Below, one piece after another: positions 11,546 through 25,100 of a stretch of 64,000 nt of DNA (its first letter is position 1; each line of letters opens with the position of its first letter). Made by a program: the position numbers and the translations under genes. The notes under the pieces are model-generated. The model made no database searches, was not told the DNA's origin, and saw nothing but the letters and a program-made list of their open reading frames with translations. The stretch covers positions 67,630,304 to 67,694,303 of the forward strand of contig CM042148.1 of assembly GCA_023376005.1 (NCBI GenBank), given 5' to 3'. This DNA is from Doryteuthis pealeii (Eukaryota > Mollusca > Cephalopoda > Myopsida > Loliginidae).

Positions 11546-12184
11546 TAAAAAATTAGATGAACTGAGTATGAGATGCAAATTATTGTTACTTTGGGTTGTA
11601 ATGAGTAGTGAAAAAGAAAATATTTCTTGTTTGAAAAGATTTTTAATTAAATGAATTGCCAAAATGCTTATGTCTAAATGTTTGACTTCTGTGATCCTTG
11701 ATGTATATTTTCGACCAAAAAATCTTTTATCCTTCTCAATCATTCTTTTGTTTTCATATTAGATTAGCTACAATTATTTGATGACAAAAACGATGTCTTT
11801 ACTTTCAATTCTTATGTGATTTTAATATTTTTGTTCAATTACTTTTTTATTTGGTTGGTGTTAAAAAAATATTTGCATGTAAATTTAGTTCAGATGTAAA
11901 AAAAAAAAAAAGCGTTTACAATATTTTACAAGAAATTGAATTTGTATGTTGTCAAACATCAACAAACCACAATATCTTTTTTTATAAAAAGGATTTTTTG
12001 TGGAAAATGCTATTTGTAAATTTAATTATTATTATTATTAATTGATTAATATTATTGTATTATTTTCTTCCTTGGAAATTGTATCAAAGTTGCTGAAAAG
12101 AATATAAAATGAAATAAAATGGTATGCAGGAAATGAGCTGGGGATTTAATTTTTAAATTGACTATTACAATATAAAACCCATTA

Positions 12185-12618
12185 TTATAAGTTAATAGCT
12201 CACATGACTTTCGGAACCATTTTTTCACGCTCAGAGTTGCCGAGGCATGGAATAAGCTGCCTGTGTGTCCGTTGTGGGCGCCAAAACACTGCATCTTTCA
12301 AAGCCTCCATACTTCCTGTAGTCCGCCAACACTATACGTGATACCCCATCCCACACACATATGCATGCATGTGCACACATGCATGTATATTATTACTGTA
12401 CGTTATTCATGTTCCTGACACTAATACATTATTCTGTGTACTAAACATGAGATTTTGATGAGTTGTGGTGCACCTGAGCACTGTACATATACATGTATAT
12501 TTTTACTGTACGCTATTCATGTTCCTGACACTAATACATTATTCTATGAACTAGATATGAGACTTTGATGAGTTGTGGTGCACCTGAGCACTGTACACAA
12601 TAAATTTCATTATTATTA
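12185..12618 (+). mobile_element. 3' fragment of the same LINE family, plus strand (copy A)
   Basis: Plus-strand homology to the LINE C-terminus ([17 protein letters not shown], frame interrupted) from 12195, followed by a 3' UTR in which a roughly 100-bp segment is repeated twice (about 12385-12490, 12495-12600), ending TTTCATTATTATTATT. Counterpart at 39296-39722. Confidence 0.78.
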
Positions 12619-13205
12619 TTTACTCCTTTTGAGTTTTCACATCAGCATTAGCTGCTGGCCTTTCACTGGAGTCTGAGTGACAGCAAGTCTCCTCAGGTCT
12701 CCAGGACTCTTCTGAGTATTCTGGAAGATTGCAGCAGTGCAGTGTTCTGAATGGTTTCAATCCTTCCTCTGATTTCCAAACTTTCCAAACCCTTTTCTAA
12801 TCCTTTTGGGACTGTTCAAGTGCACCAACCACAATTGGTATCACTTTCACTTTCATATTCCATAACTTTTTCAGTTCTCTGGCAAGGTCCAGATATTTGT
12901 CTATTTTTTCATTTTCCTTTAACTTCACCCTGTGATCTGCTGGCACTGCAAAATCCACCAGTTGACAAGTTCTTTCTTTTTTTTTATCAATACTAGGTCT
13001 GGCCTTCTTGCTGGGATAAGGTGATCCGTTTTTATCTCAAAGTCCCAGAGAATTTTTGTGCGTTTTGTTCTCAAGAACAGATTCTGGTTTATGCATATAC
13101 CATTTTGTTGTGTGGTCAAAATTTAATTTTTTGCATAATTCCCAGTGGATCACCTTCCCAACCCAATCGTGTCTAGCTTTGTATTCTCGTTGTGCTATTA
13201 TTATT
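12619..13205 (-). mobile_element. C-terminal fragment of a second non-LTR retrotransposon (copy A)
   Basis: The minus strand encodes a C-terminal LINE segment (KARHDWVGKVIHWELCKKLN, then HLIPARRPDLVLI), split over two frames here. The frame is longer in copy B (39730-40310). It lies tail to tail with the preceding LINE fragment. Confidence 0.75.
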
Positions 13206-13599
13206 ATTATTATTTTTTTTATTATTATTCCATTTATTTGGGGATATTTCCTAATTAACAAATCAAACTGTATATGAATTGGACTATATGCTCTAGTGTT
13301 TATATAAAAGTTTACTGAGATTGTGTAAAACCAAAATCAGTGAAAAGTGCATTATAATCAGAAATAAGCTACATATTTTTAGGGAAAAAATTTCTTTCTG
13401 GACCCAAAAAAGTGAAAAAAATTTTTTGGGGGGGTAATGCAGTTATGGTAAAACTAATACAAAACAAAAAAAAAATAAAAAAAATAAAAAACAAAAACAA
13501 AAAACAACTCATTTGTCAAAAAAATTATCTGATTTTGGGGTTCTTGCATAAAGTGGAAAATAAGAAGCAAACTTGTGTGTTAAATAATTAATTACCACT

Positions 13600-13615
13600 G
13601 TTATTATTATATATA

Positions 13616-13653
<38 letters not shown>
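13600..13653. repeat. TA microsatellite (copy A)
   Basis: Uninterrupted TA run followed by (GT)n; the site at which copy B carries the 40731-41055 MITE. Confidence 0.9.
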
Positions 13654-13657
<4 letters not shown>

Positions 13658-13667
13658 GTGTGTGTGT

Positions 13668-13870
13668 GTGTCATCCACAGACATTGTATTTTCGACGTTT
13701 CACATCTCATCAGTGTGGCTAGACACAGCACTTAACTCCAACCAGGAGCGAAACCCAACTGACTTTACATCTGCCGATCTGTTAACCTCTAGGCCATCGC
13801 CAGCTGCCATTAATGAGCGTGTTTTTAACTGTTTTAAATACATACATCTGTGTATATACTTTAAGATCAC
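13668..13870 (-). mobile_element. tRNA-like SINE family S4 (copy A, ends at the gap)
   Basis: Minus sense: GGCGATGGCCTAGAGGTTAA (A-box-like), GGGTTTCGCTCCTGGTTGG (B-box-like), then CACTGATGAGATGTGAAACG and a GT-rich tail abutting a TA microsatellite. Counterpart at about 41185-41400. Confidence 0.6.
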
Positions 13871-13900
13871 CAGAGAGAATCAAATTTATCTCTCTCTTTT

Positions 13901-14000
13901 NNNNNNNNNNNNNNNNNNNNNNNNNNNNNNNNNNNNNNNNNNNNNNNNNNNNNNNNNNNNNNNNNNNNNNNNNNNNNNNNNNNNNNNNNNNNNNNNNNNN
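13901..14000. other. Assembly gap of 100 N
   Basis: Exactly 100 N, a standard placeholder for a scaffold join of unknown size. Copy A similarity ends just before it, in a TCTCTC low-complexity run. Confidence 0.99.
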
Positions 14001-14744
14001 AGGATGTTGTTTTAGAAATAGTATCACACAATTTGTAAAAATTTGTTTTTGTCAGATACAAATAATTGCAAAAATCGTCTGTTTCTTTATTTTTCAAATA
14101 TTTGAAAGCGAAACTTACCGGTGATAAGTTAAAATATGAAGCTTTCATTAAGTTGAATAATGGGGTGCTTATCGGACTTGGTCCATTTTTTTTTAATTTG
14201 TCAAATTGGCAAAGATTTCTTTTTATTGATTTCTCTGAAAAATTCCTTGAAATCGTATACCCCCCCCCCTGAATTGCATAGATTACCCAACAAATGTTGA
14301 TATCGATAAAACCATTTTATTGTGTCTAAATGAAAGACATTTTCCATTCCCTGAAAGACTACAAAAAGTAACTAGAGCAGCTGAAAAAGATAAAATATTC
14401 TAAGACGATGGAATCATAGAATCATATTATTTTACCTCCATGTTGTTGTTGAGAAATTATGATGCTACTCTAAAAATCAATATAAACAAAAGGTTTTTTT
14501 TTCCTGTTTCTGACCCACCTAACACAGAATTAATAGGTTCACTTACATTTATTTTACCAGTTGTCAACAAATGACTATTGAAAAAAATTGATACTTTCTG
14601 ATGTAAAGATATTAATTTATGATTTAAGAAATAATCAATTTGAAATTATGTTCTTTTCCTTAACAAAAATCAAGTTTACAGGAAAAACTTTCTCTTTCAA
14701 CAGATCATCATTTTCATATTTTTAAGGTGAGTTTCAAGTTTAAA
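14001..14744. other. Unique AT-rich sequence after the gap, no gene seen
   Basis: No convincing exon, tRNA-like box or terminal repeat. Includes a run of nine cytosines at about 14261. Confidence 0.5.
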
Positions 14745-17700
14745 TATGACATTATGTTATTAAACCAAAGTTTCAGTTTGAAACACCAGATTATTCATAC
14801 ATTTTATAGGCGGACCTGAACTTTCAGACCCCCCCCTTCTAAAATTTTGTTTTTAATTTTTTTCTTCTTCAATGGATATTATCGATTGCACACCAACTAT
14901 CAGACTAAAAAAAAATTAAAAAAGTATTTATTTTTCAAGTTTTCAGGGGTGCTCAGTTCCCCGTATAAGTTTATCGTAAACCGATCCCCCATATCGAAAA
15001 CCGCTCGAAAGGAAAACTGGCGCAAAGGTGTCAAAGTTAAGTGGCCAGAAAAAACAGAACACAAATTAATTATTAATTGAGCGGTTCCATATGGGGGATC
15101 AATTTACTATAAACTTATACGGGAAATGACCACCCTGAAAACTCGAAAAATAAAGAACTTTTTTAGAATTTTTTTTTACAATCTGGTGTGTAAACGATAA
15201 TAATCCATTGAAGAAAAAGAAAGAAATTACAAAGAAAAAATTTTTTCAGCGGTTCCGATATGGGGATCGGTTTACGAAAAACTTATACAGGGAACTGAGG
15301 CACCCTGAAAACTCGAAAAATAAAGAACTTAAAAAATTTTTTTACAACGGATAAGGTGTGCAATCATAAAATCATTGAAAAAAAAAAAAAGATTAAAACA
15401 AAAATTTTCGATGGGGTTCTGAAGTTTAGGGTGAATGCGTTTTAAAAACTTACCTTCTCCATATTTAACATTATGTATTAAACAAAGTTCATTTGGCATC
15501 TTTTGAACTGTGATGTTTAAAAACTACTTTCTCCAATTAACATTATGTTTATTAAACCAAAGTTTCAGTTTGAAACACCAGATTATTCATACATTTTATA
15601 GATTATTTTTGAAACTGTGATGTTAAAACTTACTTTTCTCCATATTTACATTATGTTATTAAACCAAAGTTTCAGTTTGAAACACCAGATTATTCATACA
15701 TTTATAGATTATCTTTGATAAACTGTGATGTTTTAAAAACTTACTTTCTCCATATTATTAACATTATGTTATTAAACCAAAGTTTCAGTTTGGAAACACA
15801 GATATTCATACATTTTATAGATTATCTTTGATAAACTGTGATGTTTTAAAAACTTACTCTCCATAATTAACTTATGTATTAAACCAAAACACCATTACAT
15901 TTTTATAGATTATCTTTAAAACTGTGATGTAAACTTTTCTCCATTTTAAACATTATGTTATTAAACCAAAGTTTCAGTTTGAAAACATAGAATTCATACA
16001 TTTTATAGATTATCTTTTGATAAACTGTGTGACTTTTAAAAAACTTACTTTCTCCATATATTTAACATTATGTTATTAAACCAAAGTTTCAGTTTGAAAA
16101 CACAGATATCATACATTTATATATTATCTTTTGATAAACTGTGATGTTTTAAAACTTACTTTCTCCATATATTAACATTATGTTATTAAACCAAAGTTTC
16201 AGTTTGAAACACCAGATTATTCATACATTTTATAGATTATCTTTTGATAAACTGTGATGTTTTAAAAACTTACTTTCTCCATATATTAACATTATGTTAT
16301 TAAACCAAAGTTTCAGTTTGAAACACCAGATTATTCATACATTTTATAGATTATCTTTTGATAAACTGTGATGTTTTAAAAACTTACTTTCTCCATATAT
16401 TAACATTATGTTATTTAACCAAAGTTTCAGTTGAAACACTAGATTATTCATACATTTTATAGATATCTTTTGAAAACTGTGATGTTTTAAAAACTTACTT
16501 TCTCCATATATTAACATTATGTTATTAAACCAAAGTTCAGTTTGAAACACCAGATTATTCATACATTTTATAGATTATCTTTTGATAAACTGTGATGTTT
16601 TAAAAACTTACTTTCTCCATATATTAACATTATGTTATTAAACCAAAGTTTCAGTTTGAAACACTAGATTATTCATACATTTTATAGATTATCTTTTGAT
16701 AAACTGTGATGTTTTAAAAACTTACTTTCTCCATATATTAACATTATGTTATTAAACCAAAGTTTCAGTTTGAAAACACCAGATTATTCATACATTTTAT
16801 AGATTATCTTTTGATAAACTGTGATGTTTTAAAAACTTACTTTCTCCATATATTAACATTATTTATTAAACCAAAGTTTCAGTTTGAAACACAGATTATT
16901 CATACATTTTATAGATTATCTTTTGATAAACTGTGATGTTTTAAAAACTTACTTTCTCCATATATTAACATTATGTTATTAAACCAAAGTTTCAGTTTGA
17001 AACACCAGATTATTCATACATTTATAGATTATCTTTTGATAAACTGTGATGTTTTAAAAACTTACTTTCTCCATATATAACATTATGTTATTAAACCAAA
17101 GTTTCAGTTTGAAAACACCAGATTATTCATACATTTATAGATTATCTTTTGATAAACTGTGATGTTTAAAAACTTACTTTCTCCATATATTAACATTATG
17201 TTATTAAACCAAAGTTTCAGTTTGAAAACACCAGATTATTCATACATTTTATAGATTATCTTTTGATAAACTGTGATGTTTTAAAAACTTACTTTCTCCA
17301 TATATTAACATTATTTATTAAACCAAAGTTTCAGTTTGAAACACCAGATTATTCATACATTTTATAGATTATCTTTTGATAAACTGTGATGTTTTAAAAA
17401 CTTACTTTCTCCATATATTAACATTATGTTATTAAACCAAAGTTTCAGTTTGAAACACTAGATTATTCATACATTTTATAGATTATCTTTGATAAACTGT
17501 GATGTTTTAAAAACTTACTTTCCCATATATTAACATTATGTTATTAAACCAAAGTTTCAGTTTGAAACACCAGATATTCATACATTTTATAGATTATCTT
17601 TTGATAAACTGTGATGTTTTAAAAACTTACTTTCTCCATATATTAACATTATGTTATTAAACCAAAGTTTCAGTTTGAAACACTAGATTATTCATACATT

Positions 17701-20700
17701 TTATAGATTATCTTTGATAAACTGTGATGTTTAAAAACTTACTTTCTCCAATATATTAACATTATTTATTAAACCAAAGTTTCAGTTTGAAACACCAGAT
17801 TATTCATACATTTTATAGATATCTTTTGATAAACTTGATGTTTTAAAAACTTACTTTCTCCATATATTAACATTATGTTATTAAACCAAAGTTTCAGTTT
17901 GAAACACCAGATTATTCATACATTTTATAGATATCTTTTGATAAACTGTGATGTTTTAAAAACTTACTTTCTCCATATATTAACATTATGTTATTAAACC
18001 AAAGTTTCAGTTTGAAACACCAGATTATTCATACATTTTATAGATTATCTTTTGATAAACTGTGATGTTTTAAAAAACTTACTTTCTCCATATATTAACA
18101 TTATGTTTTATTTACCAAACCAAATTTCAGTTTAAACACCAGATATTCATAGATTATCTTTTGATAAACTGTGATGTTTTAAAAACTTACTTTCTCCATA
18201 TATTAACATTATGTTATTAAACCAAAGTTTCAGTTTGAAACACCAGATTATTCATACATTTATAAGATTATCTTTTGATAAACTGTGATGTTTTAAAAAC
18301 TTACTTTCTCCATATATAACATTATGTTATTAAACCAAAGTTTCAGTTTGAAACACCAGATTATTCATACATTTTATAGATTATCTTTTGATAAACTGTG
18401 ATGTTTTAAAAACTTACTTTCTCCATATATTAACATTATGTTATTAAACCAAAGTTTCAGTTTGAAACACAGATTATTCATACATTTTATAGATTATCTT
18501 TTATAAACTGTGATGTTTTAAAACTTACTTCCATATATTAACATTATGTTATTAAACCAAAGTTTCAGTTTGAAACACCAGATTATTCATACATTTTATA
18601 GATTATCTTTTGATAAACTGTGATGTTTTAAAAACTTACTTCTCCATATATTAACATTATGTTATTAAACCAAAGTTTCAGTTTGAAACACCAGATTATT
18701 CATACATTTTATAGATTATCTTTTGATAAACTGTGATGTTTTAAAAAACTTACTTTCTCCCATATTAACATTATGTTATTAACCAAAGTTTCAGTTTGAA
18801 ACACAGATTATTCATACATTTTATAGATTATCTTTTGATAAACTGTGATGTTTTAAAACTTACTTCTCCATATATTAACATTATGTTATTAAACCAAAGT
18901 TTCAGTTTGAAACACCAGATTATTCATACATTTTATAGATTATCTTTTGATAAACTGTGATGTTTTAAAAAACTTACTTTCTCCATATTAACATTATGTT
19001 ATTAAACCAAAGTTTCAGTTTTAAACACCAGATTATTCATACATTTTATAGATTATCTTTTGATAAACTGTGATGTTTTAAAAACTTACTTTCTCCATAT
19101 ATTAACATTATGTTATTAAACCAAAGTTTCAGTTTGAAACACCAGATTATTCATACATTTTATAGATTATCTTTTGATAAACTGTGATGTTTTAAAAACT
19201 TACTTTCTCCATATATTAACATTATGTTATTAAACCAAAGTTTCAGTTTGAAACACCAGATTATTCATACATTTTATAGATTATCTTTTGATAAACTGTG
19301 ATGTTTTAAAAACTTACTTTCTCCATATATTAACATTATGTTATTAAACCAAAGTTTCAGTTTGAAACACCAGATTATTCATACATTTTATAGATTATCT
19401 TTTGATAAACTGTGATGTTTTAAAAACTTACTTTCTCCATATATTAACATTATGTTATTTAAACCAAAGTTTCAGTTTGAAACACAATTATTCATACATT
19501 TTATAGATTATCTTTGATAAACTTATTTTAAAAACTTATTCTCCATATATTAACATTATGTATAAACCAAAGTTTCAGTTTGAACACCAATTATTCATAC
19601 ATTTATAGATTATTTAATAAACTGTGATGTTTTAAAACTTACTTCTCCAATATTAACATTTATTTATTAAACCAAAGTTTCAGTTTGAAACACCAGATAT
19701 TCATACATTTTATAGATTATCTTTTTATAAACTGTGATGTTTTAAAAACTTACTTTCTCCATATATTACATTATGTTATTAAACCAAAGTTTCAGTTTGA
19801 AACACAGATTATTCATACATTTTATAGATTATCTTTTGATAAACTGTGATGTTTTAAAAACTTACTTCTCATATATTTAACATTATTTATTAAACCAAAG
19901 TTTCAGTTTTTGAAAAACACTAGATTATCATACTTTATAGATTATCTTATAAACTGTGATGTTTTAAAACTTACTTTCTCCATTATTAACATTATGTATT
20001 AAACCAAAGTTTCAGTTTGAAACACCATATTATTCATACATTTTATAGATTATTTTTAATATGTGATGTTTAAAAAACTACTTTCTCCATATATTAACAT
20101 TATGTTATTAAACCAAAGTTTCAGTTTGAAACACCAGATTATTCATACATTTTATAGATTATCTTTTGATAAACTTGTGTTTTAAAACTTACTTCTCCAT
20201 ATATTAACATTATTTATTAAACCAAAGTTCAGTTTGAAACACCAGATTATTCAACTTTTATAGATTATCTTTTGATAAACTGTGATGTTTTAAAAACTTA
20301 CTTTCTCCATATATTAACATTAGTTATAAACCAAAGTTCAGTTTGAAACACCAGATTATTCATTTTATAGATTATCTTTTGATAACTGTGATGTTTAAAA
20401 ACTTACTTTCTCCATATATTAACATTATGTTATTAAACCAAATTCAGTTGAAACACAGATTATTCATACATTTTATAGATTATCTTTTGATAAACTGTGA
20501 TTTTTAAAAAACTACTTTCTCCATATATTAACATTATGTTATTAAACCAAAGTTTCAGTTTGAAACACCAGATTCATACATTTTATAGATTATCTTTTGA
20601 TAAACTGTGATGTTTTAAAAACTACTTTCTCCATAATTAACATTTATTATTAAACCAAGTTTCAGTTGAAACACTAGATTATTCATACATTTATAGATTT

Positions 20701-21165
20701 ATCTTTGATAAACTGTGATGTTTTAAAAAACTTACTTCTCCATATATTAACATTATGTTATTAAACCAAGTTTCAGTTTGAAACACCAGATTATTCATAC
20801 ATTTTATAAACTTTGATAAACTTGATGTTTTAAAGAACTTACTTCTCCATATATTAACATATGTTATTAAACCAAAGTTTCAGTTAAACACCAGATTATT
20901 CATACATATAGATATCTTTTTAAACTGTATTAAAACTACTTTCCCATATATAACATTATGTTATTAAACCAAAGTTTCAGTTGAAACACTAGTTATTCAT
21001 ACATTTATAGTAGTCTTTGATAAACTGTGATGTTTTAAAAACTTACTTTCTCCATATATTAACATATATTAAACCAAAGTTTCAGTTTGAAACACCAGAT
21101 TATTCATACATTTTATAGATTATCTTTGATAAACTGTGATGTTTTAAAAACTTACTTTCTCCATA
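14745..21165. repeat. 114-bp satellite array, about 50 units
   Basis: The monomer (for example TTAAACCAAAGTTTCAGTTT ... AAAACTTACTTTCTCCATAT) repeats every 114 bp, as measured between successive CTCCATATATT starts at 19207, 19321 and 19435. Most differences between units are one-base losses in homopolymers, particularly at 19440-21000, rather than substitutions. Open frames in it are artefacts of the period (114 is a multiple of three). The array is interrupted by a fold-back element at 14811-15440. Confidence 0.95.
14811..15440. mobile_element. Fold-back element inserted in the satellite
   Basis: The left arm (about 14811-14998: GGGGTGCTCAGTTCCC, GATCCCCCATATCG) is inverted relative to the right arm (about 15248-15435: GATATGGGGATCGGTT, CAGGGAACTGAGGCACCC). 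A third partial arm (about 15078-15225) lies between them in the right-arm orientation. Satellite sequence lies on both sides (ending ACATTTTATAG at 14810, resuming near 15440). Confidence 0.75.
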
Positions 21166-21179
21166 TATCAAAGAAGGGT

Positions 21180-21577
21180 TGTTAAAATACTAGTTATAGT
21201 GGAATAAAAATAGTGTTGGGTCAGTAAAATGGTAATTCCTGTATGTGGAGTTGAGTGAGGGAGAGGCTTTCTGTGATTGGATATACCAATCATGTGATGA
21301 GCCCAGAAGTTTGGTGCAAAATACAAAAATCACAGAAGAGACCCCAGACCAGATCCCATGAGGCAGCGACTTTAAAACCTCTAAAAAAAAATCACCCTAA
21401 GATACCAGATATCTTCTCCAACACGCTGGTAAGTCCTTCAAACTCAACTTTATACACAGGAAGGACTTTATATTGTTACTCATTGTTTTATTTGTCTTTA
21501 ATAAATTGTTAGAATTAAACTAAGTTTTAATTCATTTATTTGTTGCTGTTACCCTTAGAATTAAATGCTATACTAAC
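21180..21577 (+). other. Possible LTR-like segment beside the satellite (low support)
   Basis: TGTTAAAATACTAG...CTATACTAACA ends, with an AATAAA at 21500. No target duplication, no partner. A splice-donor-like CTGGTAAGTCC at about 21427 is also present. The 85-codon ORF is not recognisable. Confidence 0.25.
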
Positions 21578-21791
21578 ACAATAATAGTAATAATGCTTAG
21601 TGAGTAAAGGCACAAATTTATTGAATGCATTTGAAAAAATTCTGGTTATTTGAAGTTTTTTTATCAGATTTGATTAAAAAAAACCCTGTTATTATGTCAC
21701 ATGACATCTGTTATTAGTAGAAATCTTTGGCTTCTGAAGTTCTATGAATAGGATTTACTTTTTAGTTCAACACTACTTAATTTGATATTTT

Positions 21792-22036
21792 GGACCATAT
21801 GACCTTTAGGCACCCCTTTTGCTTTGCTGATTCATAAGTACATTTTTTATTTACACCATCAACATCCGGTTGATAGTTAACAGACGATTTTAGAGGTTTT
21901 TTTTTTTAATTATAAAACTAACCCCTAACCCTAAACCCCTAACCCCTAACAAACAACCGGATGTTGACGGTGTAAATGAAAAAAATGTACTTATGAATCA
22001 GCAAGGCAAAAGGGGTGCCTAAAGGTCATATGGTCC
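21792..22036. mobile_element. Palindromic MITE family P1 in DAW1 intron
   Basis: Ends GGACCATATGACC/GGTCATATGGTCC, flanked by perfect 8-bp duplications GATATTTT (21784-21791, 22037-22044). The core carries CCCTAACCCTAAACCCCTAA. It lies 143 bp upstream of the exon at 22179. Confidence 0.9.
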
Positions 22037-22178
22037 GATATTTTCCACTCAAGATAATTACATGGTGATCATAAATGTTAAGAAAGTAGAATGAGATTTT
22101 TTTGTTTTTTTCAAATTTGTGAAATATGAATTTTGTTTCTAAATCAATTTTTTATATTTTATAATATTTGTTCTACAG

Positions 22179-25100
22179 GTTCTTAGAGCTCATATTTTAC
22201 CTCTCACTAATGTTGCTTTCAATAAATCTGGATCATGGTGAGTATTATAATATTTATATATATATATATTTTTGGATGTTTATTTTAGAAGCATTGTTGA
22301 ATAAAGTATATGTTAATATTTATATTTTTGCTTGAATGCAATTACAATGCGCATATCGCATAGAATTCGATAATTATAGAAGATAATAATGACAAGTGAA
22401 ATTTCGCAATGATTCTTTGCGAAATTCACTTGTCATTATTATCTTCTATAATTATCGAATTCTATGCGATATGCGCATTGTAATTGCCTTCAAGCAAAAT
22501 AAATATAAATATAATATATATATATATATTATATATATATATATATATATATTCTATTTATTATTGATAACAAAGAAATGAGCATTTTGATATTAAAAAA
22601 ATCTAATATGATTTTTGTAAATGAAACTTTTTAAATTTTACTGTTTTGGAAAATTTCATTCAATAATCACATAAACAGAAATTGTTATCTTATAAGATAA
22701 GCAAACATCATAATTTTTATATTTATTCTAATTGATATAATTCTTTACATTATTTTTTATTTGTCATGAACAAACGAAAAAAATAATGTAAAGAATTATA
22801 TCAATTAGAATAAGTATTAAAATTATGATGTTTGCTTATCTTATAAGATGACAATTTCTGTTTCTGTGATTATTGAATGTATGATAATAATAATGAAATT
22901 TATTGGGTACAATGCTCAGGTGCACCACAACTCATCAAAGTCTCATGTCAAGTACACAGAATAATTTATTAGTATCAGGAACATGAACAGTTTACAGTAG
23001 TAATATGCATGTATGTGTGCACGTGTGTGCATATGTATGTGGAGAGTGGCATCAGGTATAGTGTCGGCGGACTACAGGAAGCATGGAGGCTTTGAAAGAC
23101 TCAGTGCTTTGGCAGCCTACAACAGACGCGGGCAGTTTATTCCATGTCTCCGCAACTCTGAGCGTGAAAAAATGTTTCCAAAAGTCACACAGTGCTGTTT
23201 TTCTGACTTTGTAGGCATGCCCACATGTGTTAGAAAGATGGAGATCAAAAAGGTGCTCAAAGTTGCTGTTGTTAAGATGATTAATGACCTTATGAGCGTT
23301 TACCAGGTCAGTTGCCAGACACTGAAGTTTCATGAATCCATTCAGGGCAGCGAGATCATGCAGATGCCTGATAGAGTATTCGTTTGGTGCACGTTAATAT
23401 TCTGAACAAGATAGGGTTCCAGACCGGTATGCAACTCCAAGTGTGCCGAGCTTGTACAGCTTCAAATAGAAGCGGTGAGCAGCTGACAAAGTCTTGCGAG
23501 TGCCTTTTGACAATTTTGAGATGTTTTTGTCCAACGTAAATCACTGCTGACAGTAATACCCAGATCATGTTCACAAGAAGATTCCTTGATATTAGTGTTG
23601 TGGAGGGAGTATATTATGATGGTTTTTCCTCCCAAAATGTATGGGGTGCATTTGTCCACAGCCAGCTTCAGTTGCCAGTCAGTGATCCATTGTTGCACTG
23701 TGTCCAGGTCTGATTGTAGTAAAGATCTGCAGCGTTGAGGATCTGTTTTTATTTCAAGGTACAAATTGATGTCATCGGCATACTTCAGGACTATGGTATT
23801 CCTTGAGTTAGCATCTATATCATTGATATACGCAACAAACAAAAGGGAGCCAAGAACTGATCCCTGTGGTACCCCAGATGACATCTCATATGGTGGAGTG
23901 TTGCCCAAGAACTGTAACTACCTCTCTCCGGTTGAGAATGAAGGACTTTAACCAGTTAAAAAGATCATCCTTCACCCCCATTGCAGAGAGTTTTGCCAAA
24001 AGTCTTTTGTGCGGCACAGAGTTGAAGGCCTTAGCAAAGTCAAGGTAGACAACATCTACTCATGAGCCCCAATTATATATATATATATATATATATATTG
24101 TACAGCATAGTGTACAACTTTTTATTTCTAAAGATGCAAAGAATTCATTTCTGTGAATATTTTTGTATATCTAAAAAAATTTATTTTATTCTGCAGTTTC
24201 ATCACTGAAGTTATGATCGCACATGTAAAATGTGGAATACTGCTTCAGTGAAAAACTTCACACTCTCAATGGACATACAAATGTGGTTTATGCAATTGCT
24301 TTAATAATCCATTTGGGTAAGCTGAATTACTTTAAATATATTATATAAAAATATTATGCATTCTGAGTATTACAAATGAACGTATATCATTATAATTCTT
24401 ATGGGGTTCATTATCAGTAGAAAATGTACAATAATGATAATTTAAAATTTACAAATGATTAAATGTTTTATTAAGAAAAACAATTTATTTTCAATCGTGC
24501 TTATTTGTTGCTAATTAGAAAGTTCTTTATCATTATCATTTGAAAAACAAATTTTTGCCTTTAAGGAATTCTTAAAATTGATTCAGTTTTTGCTAAGTTA
24601 AAAATATGATGTTAGGATTCATAGCCATTTTAGGCTGCAAGTGAGAACACTTTACAGTGGAGATCCCTGTGTATTAAGTTTGATCTGTGTTAATTAGATT
24701 CCTTGTCTGTTTGTCCATTATATACAACAAATATTCCAACATATGATTTATAAAATTCCTTCATTCCTTTTTCTAAGAAATTTTCAATACAAAATCCCTT
24801 TAATACTTTTGAAGGTTCATTAAAATCAACTTCTATTATTATTAATTCACTCTTCTACATAAAAGTGAATTGTTTTAACCTTATTTTTATGGATTAACAC
24901 AGTTGGAAAAATTGTAACATTATTAAAAAAAAATAGTTGAAATAATGACAAAGACAAAAAATTTTGGACCATATGACCTTAGGCACCCTTTTGTGATCTT
25001 GATTCATAAGGACATTTTTTTCATTTACACCGTCAAAATCCAGTTGTTTTTAGGGTTAGGTTTATAATTTAAAAAAAAACTCTAACAATTGTCTGTTAAC

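Larger units (their letters stand above)
1..13891. repeat. Duplicated block, copy A (matches 27,891-41,410)
   Basis: From base 1 the sequence runs parallel to 27,891 onward through DAW1 exons, introns, 3' UTR and downstream repeats. The two differ by scattered substitutions, short indels and large insertions. Insertions present only here: 1175-1578 (MITE), 1801-2165 (LINE tail), about 2540-2770 (SINE), 3579-4889 (TAAGAG element) and 6869-7098 (palindromic MITE). Similarity stops at the N gap. Confidence 0.93.

Noticed and set aside
13656..14148. ORFs running through the gap
   Set aside because: They consist largely of unknown residues from the N run.
16344..16562. Protein with repeated MNNLVFQ/KLWLNNIMLIYGESKF motif
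   Set aside because: Translation of the 114-bp satellite; the period is a multiple of three, and indels break it everywhere else.
14745..21165. CRISPR array
   Set aside because: Direct tandem units with no unique spacers, in a eukaryotic genome.
23462..23908. Active LINE
   Set aside because: The catalytic YADD is present, but the element is 5'-truncated and its frame is broken between the RT and the C-terminus.
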